A stretch of 64,000 nucleotides of DNA, taken from Galeruca laticollis (Eukaryota; Arthropoda; Insecta; Coleoptera; Chrysomelidae). The stretch lies in NCBI GenBank assembly GCA_963921935.1, contig OY998180.1, positions 83,201,139-83,265,138 on the forward strand, in the 5' to 3' direction. The translations under genes and the position numbers were made by a program. The notes under the pieces are model-generated. The model did not search any database. It was not told the DNA's origin and saw nothing but the letters and a program-made list of their open reading frames with translations. Numbering within the stretch: position 1 is the stretch's first letter; every line of letters starts with the position of its first letter. This document shows, piece by piece, positions 11,221-21,384 of the stretch.

Positions 11221-11244
11221 CAGTAAAATTGCGATGATTTCCAT
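11221..11244 (-). promoter_or_regulatory. Leader ATG and splice donor for env mRNA
   Basis: An ATG at 11244-11242 is followed 23 nt later by a consensus donor (ACT, then GTAAGT). A matching acceptor (CACAG) ends at 6126. The phase is right to feed the env frame, and the encoded residues around the junction are hydrophobic, as expected for a signal peptide. The second errantivirus at 62861-62885 has the same ATG-to-donor spacing (23 nt) and the same donor. The splice itself is inferred. Confidence 0.6.
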
Positions 11245-11399
11245 TGATCCTCGATGGACTGCACTGTCTGGATTGGCACCGTAATCTTCTCAAACGTTTA
11301 TTTGCACTTTTCGGATTGTTCAAAATTTGGAAAATTTCGCGATGAAGGTTCTTCCAAATAAACAGTAGAAACTGAAGGATAATACACGATGAGAATCCT

Positions 11400-11422
11400 T
11401 TTGGATCCTACTGACTGCGCCA
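11400..11422 (-). promoter_or_regulatory. tRNA-Ser type primer-binding site
   Basis: Immediately after the 5' LTR, the minus strand reads TGGCGCAGTCAGTAGGATCC. The first ten bases match the complement of the 3' end of insect tRNA-Ser (…GACTGCGCCA), the primer used by several errantiviruses. The same sequence follows the LTR at 62716. Confidence 0.8.
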
Positions 11423-11679
11423 CTTTATGTTTTCAAGTTAAAACTTTACTTTTTTAAAAATTATTTAATTACAATAGTTACACTTTATTAATATTTATTG
11501 AAGTTAACAATATGAAGTCTATAATCATTCTGAATATAAAATATGTATAATGAAGCTATGCGGTGTCCAGTAGTGCAATTCAGCATTATGACGTAGTCGA
11601 TCGTCCGATGATGGTTCGATGTAACAATGCCATATGAGGTCACGAATTCAGCTGACGGGACATCTATCGTTTCATAACT
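11423..11679 (-). repeat. 5' LTR of the intact errantivirus
   Basis: This 257-bp repeat is the promoter copy for gag/pol/env on the minus strand. It starts AGTTATGAAAC, the same start motif as the LTR at 62496. It is identical to 4192-4448 apart from one base seen by eye. Confidence 0.95.
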
Positions 11680-11683
11680 CCCT

Positions 11684-12402
11684 CGAAGTTGAATTTTCAA
11701 AGGAGGAATTATCTCACCACTTCTTATGGGAATCGCAGACTCATTTCCAAGGATTTGCTAATCATATTATTTTTCATTTTAACTGTTTTAATCTCTGAAT
11801 TGTTCACTTTTAAGTCAAGCTTTGTAGATATCAGATGTAGTTTTATTGTAATAATTAATTTTGAATAATACAATAATTTTTAAAAAACTAACTTTGAGAC
11901 TTCGAAACATTTCTCCTATAATATAAAGTAAAAACAAGTAAAATAGCAGTAAGTAGGAAGCAATTTTAGTTAAAAAAATGTATCACCTTAATAGTTATTT
12001 TAGAATAAAATTTCAGAAAATAGAGTCAACTTCCAGTTTTGAGGAAAACGTTACTGCTGAGCCGAAAAAAAGCAAGCAAAGTGTAGACAACAAATTAATC
12101 TTAATTTGCATTTTGATTTATAATAACAGTACATTTTTGTCCAAATAAATTTTAAGAAAATCATATCATCATTTATCAAATTTTAGTGCACAGGGGAGAA
12201 AATAGTGGAATTTAATTTTATGATTAGGGAAAATGTAGGGATTTTTTTGTGTTGGTAGGGATGGCTCTTATAAAAGGTTACCATTGCAGAATTTTATACT
12301 TTTATTTTTTTGAAACTCTTATTAATCTAAATGTTTATAGGTCATTTTTCAGAATCCTTCACATATTTTTCTCTTAAACCATTTACTTTTTGATTCCTTA
12401 GT
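11684..12402. other. Apparent 3' LTR relic of the older errantivirus, then Eps15 intron
   Basis: A purine tract (AAAGGAGG) at 11700-11706 followed by AATTATCTC looks like the end of the older errantivirus and the start of its 3' LTR. It is separated from its env at 4188 only by insertion of the young element. The LTR's far end is not recognisable. The rest is AT-rich sequence with no gene seen; because Eps15 exons follow, it is probably Eps15 intron. Confidence 0.4.
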
Positions 12403-12413
12403 ACTGTCATCAT

Positions 12414-12483
12414 TGAGCCACAATAGACTCTCGCGAGTCGCAGTAGAGGGCCTCTTTGACCCACTCATTATAAACCTAACCTA
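12414..12483 (+). mobile_element. 70-bp insert with 11-bp target duplication (retroposon-like)
   Basis: A GC-richer 70-bp segment is flanked by the direct repeat ACTGTCATCAT at 12403-12413 and 12484-12494. It ends in a short CCTAA-type repeat (ATAAACCTAACCTA). An insert with variable-length duplication and a simple-repeat tail resembles a truncated SINE. The empty site resembles a 21-base sequence also present at 36584. Confidence 0.5.
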
Positions 12484-12540
12484 ACTGTCATCATGCCTAT
12501 TGTACAAGTTTATCCTTAGTAAGGTTTTCTTTGATTCTAG

Positions 12541-12723
12541 GCAAAAGCTTTGATAACACAACTACAAGAACAAACAAGACAAATGAATGATGCTATTTCT
12601 GCCTGTGATTCAACAATCGAGACGAATGATGTTTCCCAAATACCCGACGGTCTTCTCAAAATCAAACCAGAATTTAGGAATTCTGAATATAAGAAGATTT
12701 TAAATGAAGAGACAAAGACTAGG
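12541..12723 (+). CDS. Eps-15: Eps15 orthologue, coiled-coil exon
   Basis: First visible exon of a clathrin-adaptor scaffold that couples ubiquitinated receptors to AP-2 and works at the plasma membrane and synapse. The 61 codons (AKALITQLQEQTRQMNDAIS…) match the end of the Eps15 central coiled coil, which mediates oligomerisation, and the start of the acidic linker. Acceptor TTCTAG at 12540 and donor AGG|GTAAAA at 12724 are good, and both ends are phase 0. EH-domain exons are not in the window. Identity rests on the whole exon set: coiled coil, DPF series, Pro-rich site and UIM. Confidence 0.85.
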
Positions 12724-13318
12724 GTAAAATGGTCATTCCATATTTATTTAAATGAATATAAACTGTCTTACAATAGGGATGTTGACTATTTTTGGGAAAT
12801 TGTTTTAAACCGTACATTAGTACTTAATATAGCCACAAATATTTATTATTATTTTTTAAATATGATTAAAACCTTGAAAATCATATATTTTAAATACCGT
12901 TTCAAATTTCGCGCGAAAACGCCAATATTTGTCACGCCACCGCTGTGACGTCATATGTTTCCAAACACTAGTGAGAAATCAATGGAGTTTTTTCGTAATA
13001 CCTAGTTATAAAAGATTAATTTTTGTTCCATTTCATAATCTCAAAAAAATCATATGTTTTTTCAATTATTTGTATAAAATTTGCATGGAGATCTTCACAT
13101 TTCTGAATTCAGCAGAAGAGAAATTACTGTTTGTTGCGAAGAAATTTGCCACTGTAAAACAGTCAATTTTCAGCAAATTCGAACTGTCTGCCTTAATAAA
13201 TCCACTCTCCATTGTGTTTATATTAGTTTTCAAAGATGAAACAAGCTAATTTTATTTAAAGTACTTTCAAACCAATAACGACGGCAACCTAACGTCCCTA
13301 ATCCAGCGTCAGATCATA
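12724..13318. other. Eps15 intron, no gene seen
   Basis: AT-rich intron with a small GC patch near 12907-12960 containing TGACGTCA-like palindromes. I see no coding exon or known element. Open frames here are short and lack splice sites that fit Eps15. Confidence 0.5.
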
Positions 13319-13439
13319 GGGTGCGTTCAGAAAACACAACTGTTGAGCGAATGTTCCTGTGAATGGACTTTGAACAGTGAGCAAAACTCAACATATTTTT
13401 TGAGCAGGCATTTTTCTGAGCGGTTTCTGTATCTGTTAA

Positions 13440-13790
13440 AGTTTGAAGGGTGGGTGACCCCACAGCACTTAGGCCACAATTGGCCCATTGTGCATCCTTC
13501 TTAGGTTCAAAACTTCCTTCTAGCTCGTCATCCAGTCTACTTATTTGAAGTAGGCGATAACGTCGCCTGAATTAAGTTCCCTCATACTGGCGTATGTTAG
13601 CCTGTGCTCGCCGAATGCATGAAACCTAAAATGACTGACATTCGCAAAGAATGTGTTCAACAGTCTCATCTTGTTCACATCCTCTACAAAGTGGGGTGTT
13701 AGACAGACCCAGTCTTTGGAGGTGTTTTCGTAGGTGGCAGTGACCAGTCAGAATACCCGTTAAGGGTGGAGCGAGATAAATACAAAATTT
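13440..13790 (-). pseudogene. C-terminal fragment of a Jockey-type non-LTR polyprotein
   Basis: The minus strand encodes a block ending the RNase H/C2CH region of Jockey-type elements: HCHLRKHLQRLGLSN followed by CRGCEQDETVEHILCEC. A stop and a degenerate tail follow. It faces the same way as the RNase H fragment at 16147-16491. The two were probably one sequence before the copia insertion between them. Confidence 0.7.
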
Positions 13791-13819
13791 CTATTTTGGG
13801 AAATTGATTTGACAATAGT

Positions 13820-14240
13820 TGTTGGATATGGAAGAGGATGTAGACTTTGATCGGTCGAATTAAATTAAACTATAATTACTGTTTGAATACGGTTTAATTT
13901 CTTAAAATTGATAGCACACGGTAGGTATGTCCTTCTACTAGAGAATTTCGATTCAGACTAAAATAATTTTAAAATCACAAGAATATCTTTTCCTGGTTCA
14001 CACACTTAAAAACAAACATCTGGTTCTTTTGTGTATACTCAAAAAGCTGTGTGAAGATATTTAATATTGGATATTCAGATACTCCCTTTTATATGGGTAT
14101 CATAAAACCTAACCCTGTCTCAGAGGACATCTATTTGTAAGACAGGATGTTATTATTCTAATTTAATCTTATTTCACATAAGAATGTTAAAGCAATAAAA
14201 TAGAGTGGTTTTTGTTGAAACTAAATTAAAATTCCAACAC
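13820..14240 (-). repeat. 3' LTR of the copia element
   Basis: A 421-bp segment that on the minus strand starts TGTTGGAATTT and ends ATCCAACA, the TG…CA ends usual for copia. A purine tract (GAGGGGGC) lies directly upstream at about 14241-14250. No matching 5' LTR is present. Confidence 0.75.
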
Positions 14241-14531
14241 GCCCCCTCAAAAATTACTCTTCTAAATAAATAATATATTCATTTTTTATTTACCTAAAAG
14301 ATATGAAAAGTAAATAAAAAATTTTTTTAATTAGCTAAAGACATACCTTGTACTATTTCTGAGAACCGGTTATATATTATAACCCTTACATTATGGTCCA
14401 ACATATGTTGCAAGGATAAGGGAAACCCAGAAAAACCTTATCAGACCATTTCCTAATACTATAACATTCTTATAATTATTAATTAATATATTTCAATATT
14501 TCTAGAATAAGTAATTTATATAATCTACGTA

Positions 14532-15907
14532 TTAGTTATCTACTAAGCCCATTTCAGTCCTCAACTGAATGAATTTGGCCCTTGGCAATGGTTTTGTCAG
14601 TATATCTGCAACTTCTTCACCTGTGGGAATATATTTTAAAATTATTACCTTTTTCTCAATCTGCTCTCGAGCGAAATGATATTTTACATCTATATGCTTA
14701 GATCGTTTATGACTTGCTGGATTATTTGCAATATTAATACAACCATTATTATCCTCATAAATTATTATTGGTTCTAATATACTTATTTTCATACTATCAG
14801 CTAATGATTTCAAAAACAAAGCTTCTCTAACTGCCTCAAACAGAGCCATATACTCAGCCTCTGTTGACGAAGCTGCTACTGAAGTTTGCCTTTTTATATT
14901 CCAGCATATGGTACAACGTTCAAATATTTTAAACAAATAGCCTGTTGTACTTTTACGATCTGAAGTATCATTTCCTCCCCAGTCAGAATCTACATATCCT
15001 GTCAAAATAACATTGTGATTTCCTGTGATGTATGTTAACTTAATGTCTTTTGAGCCTTTTAAATACCTCAGCACTCTTTTTAGACATTTCCACAGTTCAA
15101 TATTATTTTTATTAGTATATCTACTCAAAATATTTACGAATGTACTCAAATCTGGTCTTGTACATACAATAACATACATCAGACAACCAATGACACTTCG
15201 CCAAGGTGCATCACACTCTTCATCTGAATTAAGAGCCTCATCATCTCCTTTACTATCTAACGGTGTATTCATTGGCTTACACTCATGCATATTAAATTTC
15301 ATTAAAATTGTATTAATGTATGCACTTTGGTCAAGAGTAATTTTATTATCATTGCCCGTGACTCTAATCCCTAAGAAAAGTTTTATTTCCTCTAAATCAA
15401 CCATAAAACGATTCATTAAATAACTTTTCAAATTTATCATGGCTTTAACATTAGCTGTTACAATTATTAAGTCATCTACATATAATAAAATGTAAATGTT
15501 TTTCAAAATGTCTTTCATATTTAGAATATAAATACATCTATCGACAGGAGAATTTTCAAAACCCTTTTCAGTGATTGACGTTTCAAATTCCTCAAACCAT
15601 ACAAGGTTTTATTAAGTTTACAAACATAATTCTCTTTACAGTCTATACCCTCAGGAACTCTCATAAAAATTTCTTCTTTCAATTTACCATTTAAAAATGC
15701 TGTTTTAACATCCATATGATGTATCAATAAATTAAATTGATTCGTGAAGGCTACAATAAATCTAAAACTAGAAATTCTCGCGACTGGTGCAAAGGTCTCG
15801 TTATAATCAATTAAGTATTTTTGACTAAAACCCTTCGCTTCTAACCGCGCCTTATGTCTTCCCACTTGTTTTAATTTCATGGTATGACTTAGGAATTTCA
15901 CAGACAA
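14532..15907 (-). pseudogene. Copia pol: reverse transcriptase and RNase H, broken
   Basis: An N-terminal piece (15521-15907) has the RT entry motif KTAFLNGKL and LYGL. A second piece (14532-15518) starts near the catalytic LLYVDDLIIV and continues into RNase H: VDSDWGGN, ASSTEAEYMAL, SKHIDVKYHF, ADILTKPL. Between them lie a frameshift, stops and a small deletion after LYGL. A basic Ser/Asp-rich linker from the integrase end precedes it (15852-16150). The copy is not functional. Confidence 0.88.
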
Positions 15908-16146
15908 CCGATTGTGCGCACATTAGATAATCGTCCATCATGTCATCTTCATTAGAAGAGACCCGTGGACGCTGTTTAATTCGCTTACTTCTACGGGGCT
16001 CATGCAGAATTCTCTTTTTATTTTGAAATAAAGAGTTATTCGTATCTATCTTATCACTACTTGAGTGTTCATCACCCAATTCTTCTGATTTTTCACCATC
16101 AGATTTATCTAACACATCTACTGATTTTGACATTTCGTCAGGTTCT

Positions 16147-16491
16147 TTATATTGATTTGCGAGGTCCCAAGAGTTTGTGGGAGGCTGCCCTCCTGGATAG
16201 CGAGTCTGCAATACGGTTTCCTTTCGATTTCTCATGGCCCTTGATCCAGTCTAAAGTGACCATGTTGTTGTAGGCTTCGATTAAGGCCATGTGACATTTT
16301 AGTACTAGGCCTGATGTAATGCGTGGTCTGTTCAGGGCTAGTAGTGTTTGTCTACTGTCCATTTCTGCGCGGTTTTCAAGTGCGCTCACTGAGTACAACA
16401 CGTTGCAGATTGTGATGTTTTTTATATTAGTGCAATTACGGCTCTTGTCGGCACCAGTGTGCAAGAGCGTTGCTTGTAGCGACCTTACCAA
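16147..16491 (-). pseudogene. RNase H fragment of a Jockey-type non-LTR element
   Basis: The frame includes MDSRQTLLALNRPR, LDWIKGHEKSKGNRIADS and an SRRAAS block. This is the RNase H pattern xDSxxxL…GHxxxxGNxxAD found after the reverse transcriptase in Jockey/R1/LOA-type elements. The reverse transcriptase is absent upstream. Confidence 0.7.
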
Positions 16492-17400
16492 TTCCGAATG
16501 CTCGGTTGAACGGTTCCGGTCGCTACATGCTTAATGAGTGGTAGTTTACTTACACGGCGTACATTATGAGGTGTCGGAGCTTGCCCACTATGAGCTGCCT
16601 ACATAGTGGGCAGTCACTAGTATCTCAGTATTACCGCCGGCGAGCGTTTGGGGTGTCGGAGCTGTATACTTGTACTTGTACACAGTCACTAGTATCCGAG
16701 CTCAGCCTAACATAGGGGGCGGAGAGTTATTTTCCAAACCTATTGTTAGTGTAAGTGAATGAGCCAGGCATGCTTGGGCGGTTAAGGGGCTTGTCCCATA
16801 CATGTCTACCTCTGATCGCTTCCAGCAGGTGTTTCAGAGGATGGGGCCCAGTGAGTATTAGTTTGCGAAGGTCGGCAAACCTGCTAGTGTTGTTGACGTC
16901 CTGCACGTCAATTAGCACGACCCATGACCAGTCTCGGGTAGGTGGAGCTCTTCACTTCACCTTAAATCTGGTACTGTGGGGAAATGGGGCCGAGGTGATT
17001 ACGCTAGTTGCCTCCCCTTTCGATGGGAACGGACTCGCAGGGGTATAGCTTTCCTAGCTGGATCAGATGTCATGTACGGAGCACTTCCCCTCGGGGTCGT
17101 GATATGTCCATGGGCCCGAAACGATGGTTTCGGGGGAAATCTCGATAATCTGTTCATGTGCATGATTTCTTATCGGTGTCGGGATACCCCCTAACTCCTT
17201 GACAGTTTGGCAACCGAACTTGGATAAGGGGTTCCCTAATCCAGCCTTCTCAAGGAATATATGGCGACAAACCCGAAAGTCATCCGCGTTAGAGTATTGA
17301 AACAAGAGCATAGTACCCTGGGAAAGAACGGATCCCCTCTTTGCACTTGCTTGCTATAGCGGGAGGGCGTTGCTGGCTGAGCGATGCGGGCCAGGGAGGT
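16492..17400. other. GC-rich unexplained segment
   Basis: About 0.9 kb, much more GC-rich than its surroundings. It contains a partial duplication: GGTGTCGGAGCT followed by CAGTCACTAGTATC occurs twice between 16570 and 16700. A perfect hairpin CCCGAAAC-GATG-GTTTCGGG lies near 17115. Open frames on both strands match nothing I recognise. It may be untranslated or flanking sequence of the Jockey-type element, but that is a guess. Confidence 0.35.
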
Positions 17401-17733
17401 TGAGAGACCAAACTGGTATTACAATATAATTAGTGATAAGTACAAACTGATTTTTACCTATAAATACTAAAAATTATTAAAAATGGTTTGCATTTATTAT
17501 ATAATATGTACATCTTCTATTGCATGGGCCATAATATTTCTGTTTATATCCATTAATATCACCATCATCTAATAACGCAAAAATTAGATTGTATCCAGCC
17601 ATAATTTTAATTTTTCAATATTTATTCTTTCCAAAAAACTGATCGTCCAAAAGACATACGTCAATCATTCGTTGCTCTGTGAGCGCTCACTCAACGTTTG
17701 CGTTATAAGTTATGTTTTCTGAACGCACCCATA

Positions 17734-18584
17734 AATAACGGAGAGCGTTAGTGATGTTCGTGAACAGCTGACGTCATAATCTCCGATTGGTGTTCGATGT
17801 CACGTGACTTGAGACTGATTTATTTAAATTTTATTTATTAACTAATAATTAACTGGCTTAAAAATAAGGTGAACAATTGTGTTTTCTAGTATTTCTATAA
17901 TAAAAACTACCACCTTACATTAAAATAATGTTTTTATTTGGATACAGTCAATATCCCTATTGTGTTTTATATTTTTAATTTTATTTCTGTGTGGTGTTTG
18001 CTATTATGAAAACGATTTGATCAAAAGACTAAATACGATCCAAAAAAGTTGAAAACTACCAAATATTTTCAATAAAATCACACCATTTCGTGAAAGTACT
18101 ACAGTTTTTAGTCGATAGCAATTAGGTAATTAAGTAGTTGGTTCAATTTTGTCCATTATGAAAAATCATGCCTAATACATACTTTGATTAAAACTGTTTG
18201 AATCATCATCTGAAATTATTTTTAACGGTGTTTATGTCTCTAGTAACATCAGGCTTTTAAGCTAGGAGACAGAAGGCAAAGTGAGCAATTAATGAATGGA
18301 ATGTTTACACATTTTCAGAAAGGTTTTGTTCAAAAGTACCTTGTTTGATATGTAAAACAATTTTTGCAAGTAATTTTCCCCCTAATAATTGAATGAAATC
18401 AGTGGTATTTCGAACGTACCTCTTTTTCCTGTATCACTTTTTTATATTCACATCTATTTTTAAATATCATTTCCTTTGTCAATTGTAACTTTGTATATAC
18501 TGAAAGTAGTATATAGTAATTTAAATGAGGTAGATAAACATCCAGTAATTAATAGCTTTTTAATTGTACCAATTTATGTTTTAG
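17734..18584. other. Eps15 intron, nothing recognised
   Basis: AT-rich sequence leading to the acceptor of the next Eps15 exon. There is a short GC patch near 17760-17815 around a TGACGTCA-like site. I see no exon or element. Confidence 0.5.
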
Positions 18585-18663
18585 AATGGATTCGATGTTG
18601 ACCCATTCAGTAACCAAAATGGTCATTCTTCTGTTGCATTTGAGGTAGATCCTTTTCAAAACG
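18585..18663 (+). CDS. Eps-15: Eps15 orthologue, DPF exon 1
   Basis: The exon encodes NGFDVDPFSNQNG … EVDPFQN, two DPF motifs that bind the AP-2 alpha appendage. Acceptor TTTTAG, donor G|GTAAGC. It ends in phase 1 and joins the next exon in frame. Confidence 0.85.
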
Positions 18664-18722
18664 GTAAGCTTTGTCTACTGAAACTAACTAGACACATCTT
18701 AAACAATAACTAATCATTGTAG

Positions 18723-18787
18723 ATCCTTTTAAGAAGCAGGATGCTTTTTCCAGCGACCAGTTCTCTACTCAATTCTCAGAAACGAAT
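18723..18787 (+). CDS. Eps-15: Eps15 orthologue, DPF exon 2
   Basis: A short exon (completing D, then PFKKQDAFSSDQFSTQFSETN) with one DPF motif and an F-x-x-D-x-F-like stretch. It begins after TGTAG and ends at GTAAGT. Intron sizes here are only about 60 bp, unlike the large flanking introns. Confidence 0.85.
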
Positions 18788-18851
18788 GTAAGTAGAAAAT
18801 TTTATTTGATATAAAGCCAGTCTTTTTGGCGAGACTACATTTTCTTTTTAG

Positions 18852-18956
18852 AATACGTTCTCCTCGGATCCCTTTGGAAGTTCATTTTCGACAAATAGTG
18901 GACAAGTTGATCCATTCAATGCATTTGATAATCCAAAAAAATCTACAACCTCAGAG
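18852..18956 (+). CDS. Eps-15: Eps15 orthologue, DPF exon 3
   Basis: 35 codons with SSDPFGSS and QVDPFNAF, two more AP-2 appendage-binding DPF repeats. Acceptor TTTTTAG, donor GAG|GTAATT. It is phase 0 at both ends. Confidence 0.85.
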
Positions 18957-19049
18957 GTAATTTGATATTTGATATAAGTACATCGATTAAGTCATAAATT
19001 GTGTCGTTCATTTCAGAACTTCACCTGTTTATACAGAGTGGGGCAATCT

Positions 19050-19690
19050 TCTGACATCGGAGGATTACATCGTTGTGGTAAGAAATAATACTTGAGCCAA
19101 TACAGTTACTGAGGGCACATTTTGAAAATACTTTCGATTCTACAGGGTATTCCAAAACCATGTAGCAGCACCACTTACATTTTTTTTTAATGAAACTTAC
19201 TATATTTTGTTCAAGAATCGAAAAGGTTTCACCGAGAGCGTTACAAAAACATAGCATTCTAATATTTATATGGGTGTTTTAAAAAGATATGGCCAATTAT
19301 TGGCAAAAAAGACCTCATATTTAACACTCTGCAAAACAGTTAATCAAAATAAATTAACAGGTCTTTGTATTCAATTATCATTCACATATCATTGGCTGTG
19401 CTCAGTATTAATTACTTTTTTATCTGTGGCTTCTTTAATACAGGATGACACAAATCGCAAATCAAGCAATATCTCAAAATTTTTAAATGAATCACCATAT
19501 GTCTTTTTACAATTTGTTAGTACAATTAATAATCTTTCAAACGATGTAGTACATTTAGGGTATAAGTTAGTGGAAAACCGTAAATATTTTATGATAATGG
19601 TCAAAAACAAGTATTTCACGTACACAAATTAAATGGTATTAAATTTTTACATGCAACGTCTTGTAAATTTTAACATTTCTAAGGCATAAA
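19050..19690 (+). repeat. Left inverted arm of the DD41D element
   Basis: This arm is the inverted partner of 21385-21992, with small indels. It includes an internal TCTACAGGGTATTCC block that looks like a second transposon end. Confidence 0.7.
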
Positions 19691-19971
19691 ATTTAATCGT
19701 AATTTTGGATGCATCTACAATATCTAATCAATTATATAAAATGTTTGTTAATACCGTAGGTACCTGGAATTAGCAAAAATTTAATATTTATGCATGTTTC
19801 ACTTTCAAGAATTGTTATTATAGGCTTGTTTGAGAAAGGGCGAAACATAATCAAGCCATATTTTTGATTATATCAAGTGGGTTACTGTCAAAATAGTATC
19901 TACTAATAAATGTCAAAGAAATATTGCTGTATTCTTCGTTTGTGTTGTTAGGTTTAAATAATAAATAACTA

Positions 19972-21004
19972 ATGAATGTTCGGCAGGAAGACATGATCAA
20001 TATGATTTGCGTGTTAGGAGAATATTCAAAAAATTGTTTACTCGCTTCAAGAGTATTTCGTGAAAGATATCCCAATCAAAGACATCCAAACGAAAGAGCT
20101 TTCTTAAGACTTAAGGAAAGATTCGACACATCAGGTAATGTTTCCTATCAACCTCATGCTTTTCCAAAACGCGTTTTCAATGAGGACAACAAATTTTTAG
20201 TAATGACAAATTTGGTTGAGAATCCTAATAAAAGTACTAGAAAACTTAGTATGTACTGAATTAGACATTAGTAGACGAACAATAGGAAGAATAATAAAAA
20301 AGAATAAATTTCCCCCGTACAAGATACAGATGCACCAAGAGATTTTCCAATAAGAATATTTGCGAGTGGTTCAGTGGATTAATTAATGGATATCCAGATT
20401 TCAAATGAAATGTTTTATTTAGTGACGAGGCCAAGTTTCACAGAAATGGTTTTGTCAACCGCCGTAATTTTCATTTTTATTTGGATAGTAATCCGCATTT
20501 GTTTCGTACAATGACTAATGACAATGGTCCATAAATGCATGGGGAGGAATCGTAGGAGATACAGTTATAGGACCATACTTTTTTGAAGGTAGCCTCACTG
20601 GAAGAAGGTATTACAATTTTCTAAAAAATTATTTGGGAGAATTATTGGAGGAAGTTGATTTAAACACAAGAGTTAACTTGTGGTTCCAACAAGATGGAGC
20701 ATCTGTACATTACGTTCGTTGTGTACGTCAGTGGTTAAACAGACATTTTACCGACAGGTGGATAGGACGTGGTGGACCAATTTCGTGGCCTCCTCGATCT
20801 CCAGATCTCACACCGATGGATTTCTTTTTATGGGGATATATCAAGCAACTTGTGTATCCAACAGAACCTACTACCAAAGAAGACATGAAAAAAAGAATTC
20901 ATAACGCATTTTCCACAATAACTCCAGCTATGTTAGAAAGAGTAATATCCTCGTTTTTGAAAAGAATTGAAAAGTGTATGGAAGTAAAATGGTCGCCATT
21001 TTGA
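19972..21004 (+). pseudogene. DD41D transposase, broken
   Basis: The N-terminal HTH region starts MNVRQEDMINMICVLGEYSK. After several stops, the first catalytic block (FSDEAKFHRNG) lies near 20420. The C-terminal part (20633-21004) is open: WFQQDGASVH, WIGRGGPISWPPRSPDL and TPMDFFLWGYIK. From the Asp of QQDG to the Asp of TPMD there are 41 residues, the DD41D spacing of the rosa group. Stops at 20260-20600 make it inactive. Confidence 0.8.
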
Positions 21005-21384
21005 ACACTTAGCATAAACTTTACTTTTTATAAAATGTCAATGTTTATTTATGTAAATGTAAGTGTTTTTATAATGTTGGTTTCCATAATTGTTAGTTTT
21101 TTAAAAATAGAAAAAGTTGGAAAATAAAATACAAGCTTGCATTTTACATAACAAAGATATACTGTTTGTGATGACTTGATTATTTCGTAAAGACTGCAAA
21201 CTGCTTTTATATTTATTAGTACTATAATGACATTAGCCTACTTACAGTAAACAAAAATATTGCTTCCAACATAATTCCGATTAAGTCTTTCCTTCCTCTA
21301 ATGGTAAGAGTAAAAGTAAAAGTTATTTTAGATGCATCCAAAATTACGATTAAAATGTATGTCTTAGAAATGTTAAAATTTACA

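Larger units (their letters stand above)
4192..11679 (-). mobile_element. Intact errantivirus (gypsy-group LTR retroelement with env)
   Basis: A complete 7488-bp Ty3/gypsy-group element of the env-bearing insect type. Order on the minus strand: 257-bp LTR (11423-11679), primer-binding site for tRNA-Ser, gag, pol, env, purine tract, second LTR (4192-4448). A 4-bp target duplication CCCT lies at 4188-4191 and 11680-11683. The LTRs differ at one position by eye, so the insertion is young. All three reading frames are open. It sits between the env stop and the apparent 3' LTR of an older element, antisense to Eps15 and upstream of its first visible exon. Confidence 0.95.
13820..16150 (-). mobile_element. 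5'-truncated Ty1/copia retrotransposon
   Basis: Only the 3' part of pol and the 3' LTR remain. The junction with the Jockey RNase H fragment lies near 16150, where the copia reading frame is lost. The PPT and LTR are at the low-coordinate end, so the element is on the minus strand. Confidence 0.8.
13319..17730. mobile_element. Harbinger-type TIR pair enclosing retroelement debris
   Basis: Both ends read GGGTGCGTTCAGAAAACA inward (13319 on + and 17730 on -), flanked by ATA at 13316-13318 and 17731-17733. Three-base duplications and this TIR style suggest PIF/Harbinger, though the usual duplication is TWA. No Harbinger transposase is inside. The interior holds a non-LTR RNase H fragment, a 5'-truncated copia and GC-rich unknown sequence, so the element is non-autonomous and was itself hit by other insertions. 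It lies in an Eps15 intron. Confidence 0.55.
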
